NCBI RefSeq assembly: GCF_047495875.1 | Contig: NC_092459.1 | Coordinates: 20,817,795-20,881,794 of the forward strand | Direction of reading: 5' to 3' | Length of the DNA stretch: 64,000 nucleotides | From: Pithys albifrons albifrons | Taxonomy: Eukaryota > Chordata > Aves > Passeriformes > Thamnophilidae | Shown here: piece after piece, positions 50,231 to 62,199 of the stretch | Layout: each line of letters begins with the position of its first letter | How positions within the stretch are numbered: position 1 is the first letter of the stretch | Made by a program: the position numbers and the translations under genes | Notes under the pieces: generated by a model | The model's database searches: none | Told to the model about the DNA's origin: nothing | Seen by the model: only the letters and a program-made list of their open reading frames with translations

Positions 50231-52650
50231 GAAATCAAAACAATTATAAACAAAAGGAAAGAACCTCTCCTTTTTTCAAAATACAGTTTCATATTATCAT
50301 TGGTGTACTATGAAGTTTTCCAGTCTTGGTATTTCATTTGGATACAGTAATGGTTTTTACTTTTGTTCATTGCTTTCTTCATCCATGTGTATGACCAAAT
50401 GAAATATTATGTGTAGAAAAAAATTATCTGAGAGGAAAGTTATTAGGTGTACCTTAAATATATAGTTGTAAAGCATGTATATATGTCTAAATTACTTGGA
50501 ACTAATTATGCTCAAAATTTAGAAATAGATATAAACTGAAGATATGAAGATTAGACCAGTTGTTTTACTGTGTTCATGCTTAAGGGCTCAGCTGTGAAGC
50601 ACCCAGGAACCACAAGGAAGTAGTCTGAAGCTCTGATTAAATGTACAAAACCAGCTTTCAATATAAAAGGACATATTGTAAAGTGAAAGTACAAAACAGC
50701 ATAGAAGAGGTATTTGTTTTAGCAGACTTGGCTGCACTGAGGATAAGTCCTCAAAATATGGATGGATATACTGTATCCTGTAATCCCTTAAATCCTTCCC
50801 ACTTGTGAGTTGAATACTACCTTTTTTCTTCATTCTCTCTTATTAACACAAAACCCTAGGAAATGCCAGAAGATCATCAACAAACTGTTGGATATAGACT
50901 GTGAAGATCAAAAGTTGATGAGAATAGTCAATGAAAACTGCTATAGGGTAGACTAGCCTGCAATTTCCTTTTCCATTCATTTCAGATGATCTGGCAATAT
51001 TTGGTCAATTGCTCTTGCACATATTGAAAGCTCTGGACCAAAATGCAACTACACACAGTTTCAGTTATTTCTGTTGTGCTTGAAGAAAATGAGATGTTTT
51101 AAAATGCTGATGAGGCCCCAGAAGATGAGAGACTGCTAAAATTAGGAGCTCAAAAGACATTTAATGAAGATATTCTGAAGCTTCTTATGTAAAACTTTAT
51201 TTCTTAAGTAACAGAATGCTAAAATTACAACAACTCACACACATATCTGCTCTGAATCAATTGCTGTGTTTTAAATGATTATTATGAATATTCAATTAAA
51301 GCTCAATAAAAAGGGAAACTGTATTCTAGATTTTTCAATATATTTTTCCAGTTCTGAAGAGAATGGATGAAAAAGTGAAATTAGAAAACTTTTCATTTAA
51401 AAGTAGAAAATCTCAGTCCAAACAGTAAAAGAAAAACATCACTTTGTTGTTTTCTGATATAAACAGAAAATATTTAAATATTCCTAGTCTGAATATTTAG
51501 CACTGTCTTGTTTTAGGATGTTTATTCTCAGATGATTAAAAAATAAATTTTAAAATCCTTGCTTCAATATCCCTTGGATCTCTTTACTTTCTTTGTCTCC
51601 TACAGAGGTGTGAGATCCAAAAGATGTTGCATCTTCTTCTATTGCCATGTATATCTAGTGTTGAAAAATGGATACCAGTGAAATGCAATTTCCAACTTGT
51701 AGTGCTTCCAGTGTATATGAGGGAGTAATCCAAAGAACAAATAATTTCTCTAATTTCTCTCTAATTTTTCAGAGGATCAAGAACATATTCTGAGCATCAC
51801 AGTTACCAAATGACTAGATCTTGTTGGCTGGATACTTTTATATTTCTAGCTAGAGTCTAACATAAAGTTTAACATGGATCTGCATGGTTTCCTAAAAAAT
51901 GTTGGTGAGCAGATTTTCAGGACAGACGAATCTACATATCTTTACAAAATAAACAGTCAAGAAAGGTGATTTTTTATTTGTGTATATGGCTTCCACAATA
52001 ATACTGCATCAAAGACAATTTCCATTACACTCATGCTTACCCTTGAATAGCAGTCTTCATTTTTTAGCACTCATTGCGTATTTTATTAGGATTTGGGCAG
52101 GGGTGGGGGGAAGAGTAAAGTTATGCAACATTCAAATAAAACTGATCTGAATTACACAATTATGTTTTGCTGAAAACAAAATTTGGCCAAGACAAGAAGG
52201 CAGAGTATGACATTAATGATATTCATGTGAGTAGAATCAATGCATCATGTTGTCATAAAACTGGCATTTTCATTTCTCACTCCCACAGACATAAAATAGC
52301 AGCATCCAATATGCTGTCAAGATACTGCACGCCAGTGGTAAAATGCATTCAAACTTTCAGATGTGTAAAACATATGACTGTTTCAGACTGTCTTAGGAAT
52401 GCTCTAAAAGTAGACAGAAACATTTAAACTATATTAGATAAATTCTGCTTGAAGAAAATACACAGATGCATATTGGTAAACAATAATAAGTAGGAAAGAA
52501 ATGTGATTTTGCACTTGCTTTCCCTAGGCTAAACTTGAGATGCAAATGAAGAAAGCCAGTAAACCTATTATAAAACAGTTTACTTTTTTTTTCTCTCTAC
52601 TCATTTTCTCAGACATTGAGTTACAAGGTGAAAATCTTGATCTTTAAGAA

Positions 52651-52708
52651 CCACTATACTGAAGAAGTCAGAAACCTAACCACTATACTGAAGAAGTCAG
52701 AAACCTAA
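52651..52708. repeat. Perfect 29-bp tandem duplication
   Basis: The unit starting CCACTATACTGAAGAAG occurs at 52651-52679 and again at 52680-52708 with no differences, so the duplication is likely recent and may be polymorphic. It lies about 120 bp from the 3' end of the next CR1. Confidence 0.95.
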
Positions 52709-52828
52709 CAAGCAAGTCTCAATAGGTCATAACTATTTTTCAATTGTTAGCAAAAGTTGTCTGTTTTTTTTTTTTCCACTGGAGCAGAGAAAACAGTGTT
52801 GAGAAACGGATTCTAACTAAAAAATGCA

Positions 52829-53962
52829 GAATCATACAATGATAGATTAGATTGGGTTGGAAAAGACCTTCAAGATCAACTCCAAGCTTTGGTCCAACTC
52901 CAGTCCATTTACTAGATCATGGCACTCAGTGCCATATCCAGTCTGCGTTTAAAAATCTCCAGGGATGGTGAATCCACCACCTCTCTGGGCAGCCCATTCC
53001 AATGCCTGATTACACTCTCCGTAAAGAATTTTTTTCTAATATCCAACTCAAATTTCCCCTGGCAGAGCTTAAGCCCGTGCCCCCTTGTCCTATTGCTGAG
53101 TGCCTGGGAGAAGAGACCAGCCCCCACCTGGCTAGAACTTCCCTTCAGGTAGTTCTAGACAGTGATGAGGTCACCTCTGAGCCTCCTCTTCTCCAGGCTA
53201 AACAACCCCAGCTCCCTCAGCCTCTCCCCATAGAACTTGTGCTCCAGTCCCTTCACCTGCTTTGTTACTCTTCTCTGGACCCACTCCAGCACCTCAATAT
53301 CTTTCCTGAACTGAGGGGCCCAGAACTGAACACAGTACTCAAGGTGTGGCCTCACCAATGCAGAGTACAGGGGAAGGATCACTTCCCTGGTCCTGCTGGC
53401 CACGCTATTTTTGATACAGGACAGGATCCCATTGGCCTTGGCCACCTGGGCACACTGTTGACTCATGTTGAGCTTCCTGTCAATTAGTACTCCAAGGTCC
53501 TTTTCTGCCTGGCTGCTCTCCAGCCCCTCTGTGACCAGCCTGTAGCGCTGCAGGGGATTGTTGTGGCCAAAGTGCAGGACCCGGCACTTGGGCTTATAGA
53601 ACTTCATCCCATTGGAATCAGCCCATCTCTCAAGTCTATCCAGATCCCTCTGCAGAGCCCTCCTGCCTTCCAGCAGATCGACACTCCCTCCCAACTTGGT
53701 GTCATCAGCAAATTTGCTGATGATGGACTCAATCCCCTCATCTAAATCATCAATAAAGATGTTAAACAGGACTGGATCCAACACAGACCCCTGGGAAACA
53801 CCACTAGTGACCGGCCACCCGTTGGATGCAGCTCCATTCACCAGCACTCTCTTGGTCTGGCCCTCCAGCCAGCTCCTAATCCAGGAGAGGGTACACTTGT
53901 CCAAGCCATGTGCTACCAGCTTTTCCAGGAGTATATTATGGGAGACAGTGTCAAAGGCCTTG
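52829..53962 (-). mobile_element. CR1 LINE, 5'-truncated, best preserved copy, reverse orientation
   Basis: About 1.13 kb; the element's 3' end lies at the left (inverted tail beginning GAATCATACAATGATAG). It contains the downstream part of the ORF2 RT domain, the C-terminal region and a short 3' UTR. It is the sister of the forward copy at 35361 but lacks that copy's internal deletion. The 5' truncation (AAGGCCTTTGACACTG at the element start) matches that copy to within about 8 bp. The preserved frame and few indels suggest a young insertion. Confidence 0.96.
52912..53962 (-). pseudogene. CR1 ORF2 (RT palm to C-terminus), split by one amber codon
   Basis: Read on the minus strand, one frame runs from the truncation point ([15 protein letters not shown]) through the motif B region ([20 protein letters not shown]) to the catalytic FADDTKL at about 53694-53712. 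It continues through [14 protein letters not shown], the [10 protein letters not shown] segment and [15 protein letters not shown]. There TAG at 53155-53157 stands where the family has a Tyr or other sense codon. The same frame then continues unbroken to a natural-looking stop at 52912 (RRLDMALSAMI). One Lys codon is missing relative to the sister copy (AKAN versus AKKAN). The N-terminal endonuclease and RT fingers are absent, so it is inactive. Confidence 0.93.
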
Positions 53963-55514
53963 AAAAAGGAGAAAAACACAGAAAAATAGCTCGTTCAGTT
54001 TTGCTTTTTAGCTATTCAGTTTCTATGTTGAGCGGGAAATAGTGATTCATATTCATTGATATGATGAGCAATAAAGTATCTAAAGATACCAAACATTTCT
54101 AAATGTCAATCTACATCAACAACTTTCTCTATTGATTTTTTTATAAAATGAAAATCACTTATTAAAACCAAGCCATATAGTTTCCCTTTGTCTTTGACCT
54201 CAGTCAAGAGATTCAGAACACACTAATGTAATTTATGGCAGAAAATGTGGCCAACTCCACAGTTTGTGTGATGCTACAATTACATCATCTATAACTATAT
54301 CCTTCTGTTAGGACAAGTTCAAATTCCTTGTTCTTGACACTCAGTGACCCAAATTACTCAGCCTTAACCTATAACTTTAGACTTGTCTTCTACTATGTGC
54401 TAAGAACATGAGTTCAGCACTGCTTTAATTCTCTTCTACCATTTTATCTTGATGCTCTCTTTCCCACTGTCTCACATTCATGGAATGGCTTCTGAATTCC
54501 TATTTACACATATTGTTCTTTCATCTTTCAAACTACACTTAAAACCTTTCTCCTAAAATCTTCCATTAAAGAAACTAATGCACTCAGCAATCAAAAATGC
54601 AGGCATGTCTGACAGCTAATTGTATAATACTTTACAAAAGTTATAGTCACATTTCCATCTGGTTTTGGTCTGTTTTCTCCTCCTTTTGTGTCACATCTGA
54701 GTTTAAATTGTAAATTTCTTGTGGTGGGGACCTTTCCGTTGGCTATTTCATCATTAGTTTTCTCCAATCTAAAGAAAAATAGTTTACATTTGCCTATGAC
54801 ACTTCAGTATTTAGTCACTCCAAATTAAGGAAGAAACTAAGGAGGATGGCAGCATGCTAGAAGCTGGAATGGGAAATATTTTTCTTACAATGGAGATTTG
54901 AAAATCCAAATCCTTAAACATGACAATGAGGTGTAACTGAAATTCCCCCCAAAACAGTATGCATCCATAAAATATATGCTTTCAACTAATAAAAGGCACC
55001 AATAATTCACTTTCATGAGAAAATCTAAACATTAGAATTGTGGCATTGCACAGTTACAACATTGGATGATATATGACGTCACCATTTGAACGAGGTATCT
55101 GGTTATTTGTGAATCTCTCAGATCTATATATTCAGAATTAAAAGAAATACAATTTACCCCACCCTAAAATAAATGCCTGAGAGAGGCAAAATAAGTCACA
55201 GTTTGAAAGATGCATTTTTAATATTTAATATGTGATTTTAGTTTTTTATTAAAATGAGATTGGTGAACCCATTTGATTTTACAGGAATCAAGCAGAAAAT
55301 TGTAGCTGTTTTGGAGTCAATGTCTAAATGTTTTATATCAAACCAAAAATATTAAAATCCAACTACAGATCAGTATTCATATACTAGTATGTATTTATGT
55401 CAGTTATCTTAAATCTTTGCCGCTTTACAGAAGTATGTACTTTTTTTCAAATAAAAAGGTTATGAGAATTTTTTCAACTATAAAAGTGGATTCAAGTGTT
55501 CAGGTACTTATGTA
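53963..55514. other. Unique AT-rich non-coding sequence
   Basis: No gene or element recognised between the two CR1 blocks. Confidence 0.55.
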
Positions 55515-57175
55515 TTTTAAGGACACAGGAACAGGTAATTCCTAAATGTCAGAAGTCAAGCAGGCAAGGCAGAAGGCAAATAAGGCAAAAAAGGAAGGTG
55601 TATGCCCAGTGGAAGCAAGGTCAAGTGATATTAGAAGGAAACAGAGAAGATGCTTGCCCCTGTAGGAGGAAAATTTGTGTGGCCAAAGCTCAACCGTAGC
55701 TGAAGCTGGCTAGAAATGTCAGGGACAATAAGACTATTTTCAAATACAATAATGGCAATAGGCACTATAGAAATAACATTGGCCAGTTACAGGATAAGGA
55801 TGGTCTCCTCACAAATGGGGACAGAGATAAGGCAGAGGTGTTAAACACATTTGTTGCCTCTGTCTTTAACACAGATGATGGACCAAGGGGGTCTCAGTGC
55901 CCTGAGCTGTGAAGGACCATGACTGTGAGAATGATCAACTCCCAGCTGACATGGAAATTGTGTATGATCTGCTGCTCCAGCTGGATTCCTACAAATCTAT
56001 GGGGTCTGGTGGGATCCATCCCAGAATCCTCAAGAACTGGCAGATGTCAATGCAAAATCGCTCTTGATAATTTTTGAGCAGTCTTGGGAATCTGGAAAGG
56101 TCCCAGCTGACTGGAACCTGGTGAATATTGTCCTGATTCTCAAGAAGAGCAAGAAGGAGGACCCTGAAAACTGCAGGCCTGTCAGTCTCCCTTCAGCACC
56201 TGGTAAAGTCATGGAGAAAAAATATTCTGGGAGATACGGAAATCAACACCTGAATGACAACACAGTCATTGGTCGCAGCCAGCACAGCTTCATGAGAGGA
56301 AAGTCCTGCTTATCAAACCTGATTTCCTTTTATGATGAGGGAACCCACCTAAGCTAATCAAAGGAAACCAATTGATGTAATTTCTATGGATTTCAGTAAA
56401 GCTTTTGATACCGTCTCTCACAGAATCCTTCTGGACAAATGTCCAGCACAAGCTGGATAAACACATCATGTAGTGGGTGAACAATCAGATCATAGGTTGA
56501 GCACAGAGGGTAATAGTAGTGAATGGGGTAACATGAGACTGGTGACCTGTCACTAGTGGGGTCCCACAGAGCTCCATCTTGGGCCTTCTGCGTTTCAACA
56601 TCTTCATAAATAATTTGGATTCAGGACTGGAAGTGATACTAAACAAGTTTGCAGATGGCACAAAACTGGGAGCAGTTGTTGACTCCCCTGAAGGCAGGAA
56701 GGTCCTGCAGAGAGACCTCAACAAATTAGATAGCTGAGAAATCACCAGCCATATGAAGTTCAACAAGGGAAGGTGCCAGATTCTGCACCTGGGATGAGGC
56801 AACCTTGGAGAATGAGACACTGCAAAGCAGTGCCATGGAAAGGGACTTAGGTATCCTAGGCCAGTTGAATACACAGTGCTCTGGCAGCCAGGAGGGCCAA
56901 CCATGTCCTGGGTGGCATCAGGCAAAGCATCACCAGCTGGTCAAGGGAGGGGATTGTTCTGCTCTGCTCTGCACTGGGGCAGCCTCATCTTGAATATTGT
57001 GTGCAGGTTTGGGCACCACAATATAAAAAAGATATTAAGCTCTTAGAGAATGCCCAAAGGAGAACAACAAAGATGGTGAAGGGCCTTGAGAGGAAGCCAT
57101 ATAAGGAGCAGCTAACATCACTTGGTCTGTTCAGCCTGGAGAGGGGAGGCCTCATTGCAGTTACAACTTCCTCAT
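55515..57175 (+). pseudogene. CR1 ORF2 remnant with decayed RT
   Basis: Recognisable pieces in several frames: linker region (55515-55699); RT fingers with GKVPADWNLVNIVLILKKSK and VIGRSQHSFMRGKSCL (56064-56357); palm start [10 protein letters not shown] (about 56391-56420); motif B-like [10 protein letters not shown] equivalent near 56550-56590; and the catalytic box near 56650-56665, which reads FADG instead of F/YADD, so one catalytic Asp is lost. C-terminal equivalents of FWAPQYKKDI and GLFSLERGG lie near 57000-57150. Several frameshifts and stops separate these pieces. Confidence 0.85.
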
Positions 57176-57282
57176 GAGGGGAAGAGCAGGGACAGGCACT
57201 GATCTCTTCTCTGTGATGACCAGCGACAGGACCCCAGGGAATGGCCTGAAGTTCTGTCAGGGGAGAGTTAGGTTGAATGTTG
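55515..57282 (+). mobile_element. CR1 LINE, longest copy, lacking its 3' end
   Basis: About 1.77 kb of ORF2, from the linker between endonuclease and RT (RTQEQVIPKCQKSSRQGRRQ-like text at 55496-55560) through RT to the C-terminal region and the start of the 3' UTR. The order of blocks is normal. It stops near 57282 inside the block corresponding to GTTTAGGTTGAATATT, without the terminal octamers. Another CR1 of a different type starts within the next 50 bp. Since CR1 insertion starts at the 3' end, the missing tail implies a later deletion or an insertion with deletion. Many frameshifts and stops make this an old copy. Confidence 0.92.
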
Positions 57283-57329
57283 GACTAACCATCACACAGC
57301 ACATGCATGACAACCATGGGATGAAACCC

Positions 57330-58494
57330 AACCAGCATTGTGAACGGCAGGTCTTGTGTGACCTTCTTTTTATGAGAATGTGATCCACTTAGTAGATGAG
57401 CAAAAGGATGGGGCTGTTGTCTTCCTGAACTTTAGTAAGGCCTTTGACACCATTTCCCATTCTTATGGAGAAAAGGGCTGTTTATGGCTTTGATGGGTGC
57501 ACTGTTCACTGTGTAAAAGATTGGATGGCCAGGTCCAGAGAGTGGTGGTGCATGGGGTTAAATCCAGCAGGCAGCCTGTCACTAGTGGTGTTCACCAGGG
57601 TTCAGTACTGGGGCTAGTCCTATTTAATATCATTATTGATGGTCTGTACAAGGGGATCAAGGGCACCCTCAGTCACTGTGCAGATGAAACCAAGCTGAGC
57701 AGGAGTGCTGATCTGCTGAAGGGTAGAAAGGCTCTACAGAGGGATTCAGACAAGATGGATGATGGGCCAAGGCTGATACTGTGAGATTCAATAAGGCCAC
57801 ATGATGGGTCCTGTACTTGGCTCACAATGACCCCATGCAACCCTACAGGCTTGGGGGAGAGTTGTTCATGAGTCAGCAGTGTGTCCAGGTGGCCAAGAAG
57901 GCCAATGGCATCCTGGTTTGTATCAGAAATAGTGTGGCCAGCAGGACCAGGGCAGTGATTGTCCTCCTGTACTCAACACTGGTGAGGCCACACCTCAGCT
58001 GCTGTGTCCAGTTTTGGGTCCCTCACAAAAAGAAAGACATTGAGGTTCTGGACCAAGTCCAGAGAAGGGCAAACACACTGATGAAGGGTCTGGAGCACAA
58101 GTCCTGTGAGGAGCAGCTGAGGGAGCTGGGATATTTTAGCCTGGAGAAAATGCAGCTCAGGAGAGACTTTATCACTTTCTACCATGGCCTGAAATTGGGA
58201 CTCCATCTCTTATATCAAACAAAAAACAACAGGACAAGAAGAAATGGCCTGAAGTTGTGCACAAGCAAGGCTTAGATTGAATATCAGGAAAAGTTTCATC
58301 ACATAAAGTGTTGCCAAGCTTTAGAACAGGCTACCCAAATAAGTCGCAGAGTCACGAGCCCAGGAGGTATTTAACAGATGTGTAGATGTGGCACTTACAG
58401 ACATAGTTTAGTGGTGGACTTGGCAGTACTAACAGTTGGACTTGATGATGACTCAGGTCTTTTTAAAATCTAAATGGCTCTATGATTTTATGAT
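57330..58494 (+). mobile_element. CR1 LINE, second copy in head-to-tail pair
   Basis: About 1.16 kb of ORF2 palm to C-terminus plus 3' UTR, ending GGCTCTATGATTTTATGATTTTT. It begins in the region just upstream of the [11 protein letters not shown] palm segment; the left boundary with the previous CR1 is uncertain (57283-57330). It differs from the preceding element in sequence type, so this is not a simple tandem duplication. Relative to the 52829 copy, about 60 bp are missing near 57862, between the GGGGGAGAG block and CATGAGTCAGCAG. Confidence 0.9.
57420..58275 (+). pseudogene. CR1 ORF2 remnant (RT palm to C-terminus)
   Basis: Two open pieces (57497-57784 and 57817-58275) in different frames. 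The first carries [20 protein letters not shown] (motif B region) and, at the catalytic box, CADE in place of F/YADD. The second carries [20 protein letters not shown], the [20 protein letters not shown] segment and a [12 protein letters not shown] equivalent. The lost catalytic Asp and the frameshift mark it as long dead. Confidence 0.85.
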
Positions 58495-61400
58495 TTTTAA
58501 TCTACAATTCTGAATATTTGAATTTTAAATAACTTCCATGTAGCACAAGACCAGAAACAACTAAAATACTTCCAATTTCAGTTTTAGAAACTGAAGTTCA
58601 CATCAAGAACACATCACATTATTGCACACACACAGGCTTCTATACAACTTTATATAAACTATTCCAGGAAATTTTTTCCCACAGTGTTTTGGGGGAATTT
58701 AGAGTAAATTTTGTTATCTGGTCTGTTTATTCCATGTCATCAAATCTAGTACAATTCTGAAATTTAGAACTTCTATGTTCCCCTATCCATTAGAGTAGTA
58801 AAAATCACAATTTTCTCACTTTGCAACTATATTCAATTTCTAAAAAAACAGATTTCATTAATCAATGGTAGTACCTAAGGTATTATATCATATACAACTG
58901 AATTAGTTGATTATTCAACTTATTTATTATTTTGACTTAGTTGCTTACTTATCACATTTATAGTTGAGGGGCTTTATTAGAAACATATTTATGGATAAAA
59001 ATAAAATTATTTAGGCATTTTCCCAAGCATATAACTATTTTACAATATTCTTGGATGAATAACCATGGTATTTAAATTCTAGATAAATTTGTTTTACAAA
59101 AATCATATTCTGTCTTCTTTAATAAATGTAGCATAAGTAAGACTTCTGAGGCAAACTAAGAAAATTTTGCTATATTTATTTTTCTGGGTTTTAAATTGCT
59201 TGAGATGTCCGTTGTTTAGAACTTACTGATAGCTATCCATATACAATATAATCATGTAAGTCTGTTTTCAAATGTGCCATAACTTGCAAAATATGCATTT
59301 GATTCTTTCATTTGATTTTCTGTAAAGATGAAATTATAAGAATTACTCTCTGCAAGGGAAGTGAAGATGGTTCTGCTGTTCCTTGAAACCATGACTCGCT
59401 ATTCCCTGATTTAGCACAGATGAAGCATAATTTATAGTGATATAGCCATTTTTTGTTATGCTTTATATATCTGAATGAGTAAATGAAAATTACAAGTTAC
59501 ACAGTGTTTCTTATCTTTTGTGAAAACCTGTGGCACATGGATTCCATATGTGAACATCTCAATTCTACTTTTACAGAAATATTTCCTTCAAAACCAGTGA
59601 TAAAACACAAGCCAGCTGCTGTAGTAGACACTTTAGAGAAATGGTATTGGCAGTGCAGGGAACTAATTTTTGGCTAGCTATGATTTAGTGAGGAAGAGAT
59701 GAAAACAAATCTATAGCTTTTATGATTTGAAATGGGACTGGAATTTATACTAGGAGAAATGCTAGGTATTCTCCAGAGATGGCAGAAAGTATATCTCACG
59801 AGTATATCTTCTGCAGGAGACAACCCTAGGAGATGCCAGCATGAGGGTAGAAAGTTTAATGGATGAGAAACTCTCGGGTTCCACAAGTGAAATTTGTTTT
59901 GACTAGGAACCTTGAATTATTTTAAAACTGAAAAAAACAGGCATAATCAGTATGCTTTTGCTCTAAATATATTGCAGATGTGAAATTCTTTTTTTTCTGA
60001 AAGTTAAAAGTGCAAAATAAAGATGTATGTACTAGAATCTTACATATGCACCACCCTGGTATGCTATTACTACTGTAAATACCAGGACAACTCTAGTTAG
60101 GTCATGATAAATTCTGCCACCCAAGTTATATTCTGAAGTTTTAAAAAAATTTTCATTAATTTTGAAAGTAAAAAGCTGAAATGCAACAGGATGTTCTTTT
60201 CCTTGAGGTTTATTTATTCCCACTGCTACTATTCACCTTGGAACCTGCTAGTAAATTTATATCAGCACATGCTGTGACCAGACTCCCTTCTGCATTCTGT
60301 CTCTAGTGTGTTCCAGTGGAGTGATTTTATTACAATTAAGGTCATCTGTATTCTGGTTTAAAATAAATAGTTTGTCATGTCAAGATCCAACTGACCTTGA
60401 CTTATTTGACCTATTTATTTCTTTCTACTGTCTATGCTTTTGGAACTGAAACTACAAAAATTATCTGTGATAGTATCTTCTTGTTCCTTGAGCTACTCAG
60501 ATCTTTCTTCCTGTCTTCCTTCTGTCCTTTTTTTTTTTTTAAACTCCCTTCCCTCCTTTCATCTCTCTTTCTTCTTCTTCTTCTTCTTCTCCTTTTTCCT
60601 TTCCCTCCTTCCCCTAAACCTGCAGACTCTTCAACCATACAAAGAGAACCACAGAAAATCAGCAGCTGCCCTACATTTCTCAAGTCCATCATTAGAGTGC
60701 AAAGATGATGAAATCCACAGACTTAATTATAAAACTTGTTTTTACAAAATTTTGTACTTATAAGGAAGAAATCCAGATGATAAAAATTGTTACTGATGTA
60801 CCAATTGGAGTGAGATATATTCAGTCCCTTTAAAAACTCATTTTTTAATATTTTCAATTTTTGTATTTCCAAACTAAAGCAGTTTACTCTGCCTATATGG
60901 AGCAAAACATTAAAGAAGAAGGCTTGTCTTCTCCTTATCTTTTCTATTCCCTATCATTTTCAGTTCTTCTGAATGTCTGTTTAAAAATTTCTGGGTATGA
61001 CAGACTCCTCAACCCCTACAGCAGAATTTTACATTGTTTAGGTAACTGTCTGAAGTCAATGACAGCAAATCCAAATCATATTCCATTTTCAAAATGTTTT
61101 CTCATCTCCACTTCTACTGCTTTCTGCCAGCTTGTATCCTTCAGCACATTGATCACTGTTTTAGAAAAGTGCTATAATTTTGTACATTGTACTTTTGGAA
61201 ATCATGTTAATCAGCGCTTGGCCCAAGAATAACTGAGTCAGATGGGAAGAGGAAAGAAAAGCAATTGAAAATTACATGCTGTGCGGCTATTTATGCGATA
61301 CTTAAAAAAAAATCAAGTGGGTTATATATCACTATTTTTTCTGAAGTTCATAGGGATTATCAGTTTGATATTACTTTGTAGAAAATGACATTATATTAGA

Positions 61401-61645
61401 AAAAATTTAACTGGTTCCTTAAGGAAAACATTGAACGTTCTTCCATTTTGTATACAGCACACTAACAGCGATTGTCTGATGTAAAATATTTTTAGCACTA
61501 ATTAGAGAATAATTCTTGATTTTCTACTATAATTTTTTTTCAACACTTCTTTCTGCAAAGAATCAAAATAAAGATAAAATTAATTCAAATTAATAAAGGA
61601 ATCAGAAACAAAAAAATAAATATTTTAAGGTTGATGAATGTCTAA
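58495..61645. other. Unique AT-rich non-coding sequence
   Basis: Contains the pyrimidine tract at 60528-60616 and otherwise no recognised element. The 123-codon frame at 60861-61232 (plus) has a Ser/Phe/Leu-rich composition with no domain and no splice context; I do not call it a gene. Confidence 0.5.
60528..60616. repeat. Pyrimidine tract with poly-T and (CTT)n
   Basis: T13 run (60528-60540), C/T-rich sequence, then about seven CTT units (60569-60590) and more C/T-rich sequence. It is a second, much shorter TTC/GAA-type tract in the window. Confidence 0.88.
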
Positions 61646-61703
61646 AGTTGGAATAGATGATTATTCATTGTTCCTTCCAACTAGAATTATTCTATTGTAA
61701 AAT
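61646..61703 (+). mobile_element. CR1 LINE 3' tail remnant
   Basis: About 58 bp with the CR1 tail order: GTTGGAATAGATGATTATTC (family: a TTGGACTAGATGATC-type block), CCTTCCAACTAGAATTATTCTAT, then a degraded octamer. Old and very short. Confidence 0.6.
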
Positions 61704-61857
61704 TCATATGGAAAATGTAAAGTCAATAGAAACATCACAAAATGTAACAGAGACAAGGTATTTTCTGTAATACAACCTAAAGCAAGCAGAGCCTATCAAA
61801 GTATATTTGTTTTAATATTTTTTATTGTATTCTTGGCATAAAACTTACAGCTTTAAG

Positions 61858-61924
61858 GTATATATATATACATATATAAAGTGCTAATCCAATAAATAAT
61901 GGGTGTGTGTGTGTGTGTGTGTGT
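61858..61924. repeat. (TA)n and (GT)n microsatellites
   Basis: A TA-rich run at 61858-61877 and an uninterrupted GT run of 11 units at 61903-61924, separated by about 25 bp. Confidence 0.92.
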
Positions 61925-62199
61925 CTTTTTCAGGTAAAAATTATTTCATTATAGAAGTTAAATGCTTGTTTTTGCGACATCAGCTTCAACCTATCTTAAC
62001 CTTCGGTAGTTTTAGTCCACTGAAGTGATTCTCCTCACTCAGATGTCAGGGCAAATTCAGGCAAAAGCATCAGAACTCAACTTTTGGGATCTTAACTTGG
62101 TAGGAGTCCTGCAGTACTGTATGTGCTGGAGCAACAACACAGAGTATGCATGTGCTGCACGGGGTAATCCAAACTGTTTGTTTGTGCAGTTTGGTGCCC

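Larger units (their letters stand above)
37964..52650. other. Long unique AT-rich non-coding sequence
   Basis: About 14.7 kb in which I recognise no gene, LTR or CR1. It holds low-complexity A-rich tracts (42246-42278, 46158-46190), an (AAAC)n run (50206-50230) and scattered short chance frames of 60-97 codons without domains or splice context. Ancient, highly diverged repeats may be present but cannot be called by eye. Confidence 0.5.

Noticed and set aside
60397..60763. Overlapping Phe/Leu/Ser-rich frames
   Set aside because: Translation of the poly-T/CTT pyrimidine tract.
60861..61232. 123-codon forward frame
   Set aside because: No domain or signal features, no bounding splice sites, AT-rich composition like the flanks; length is plausible by chance in 64 kb.
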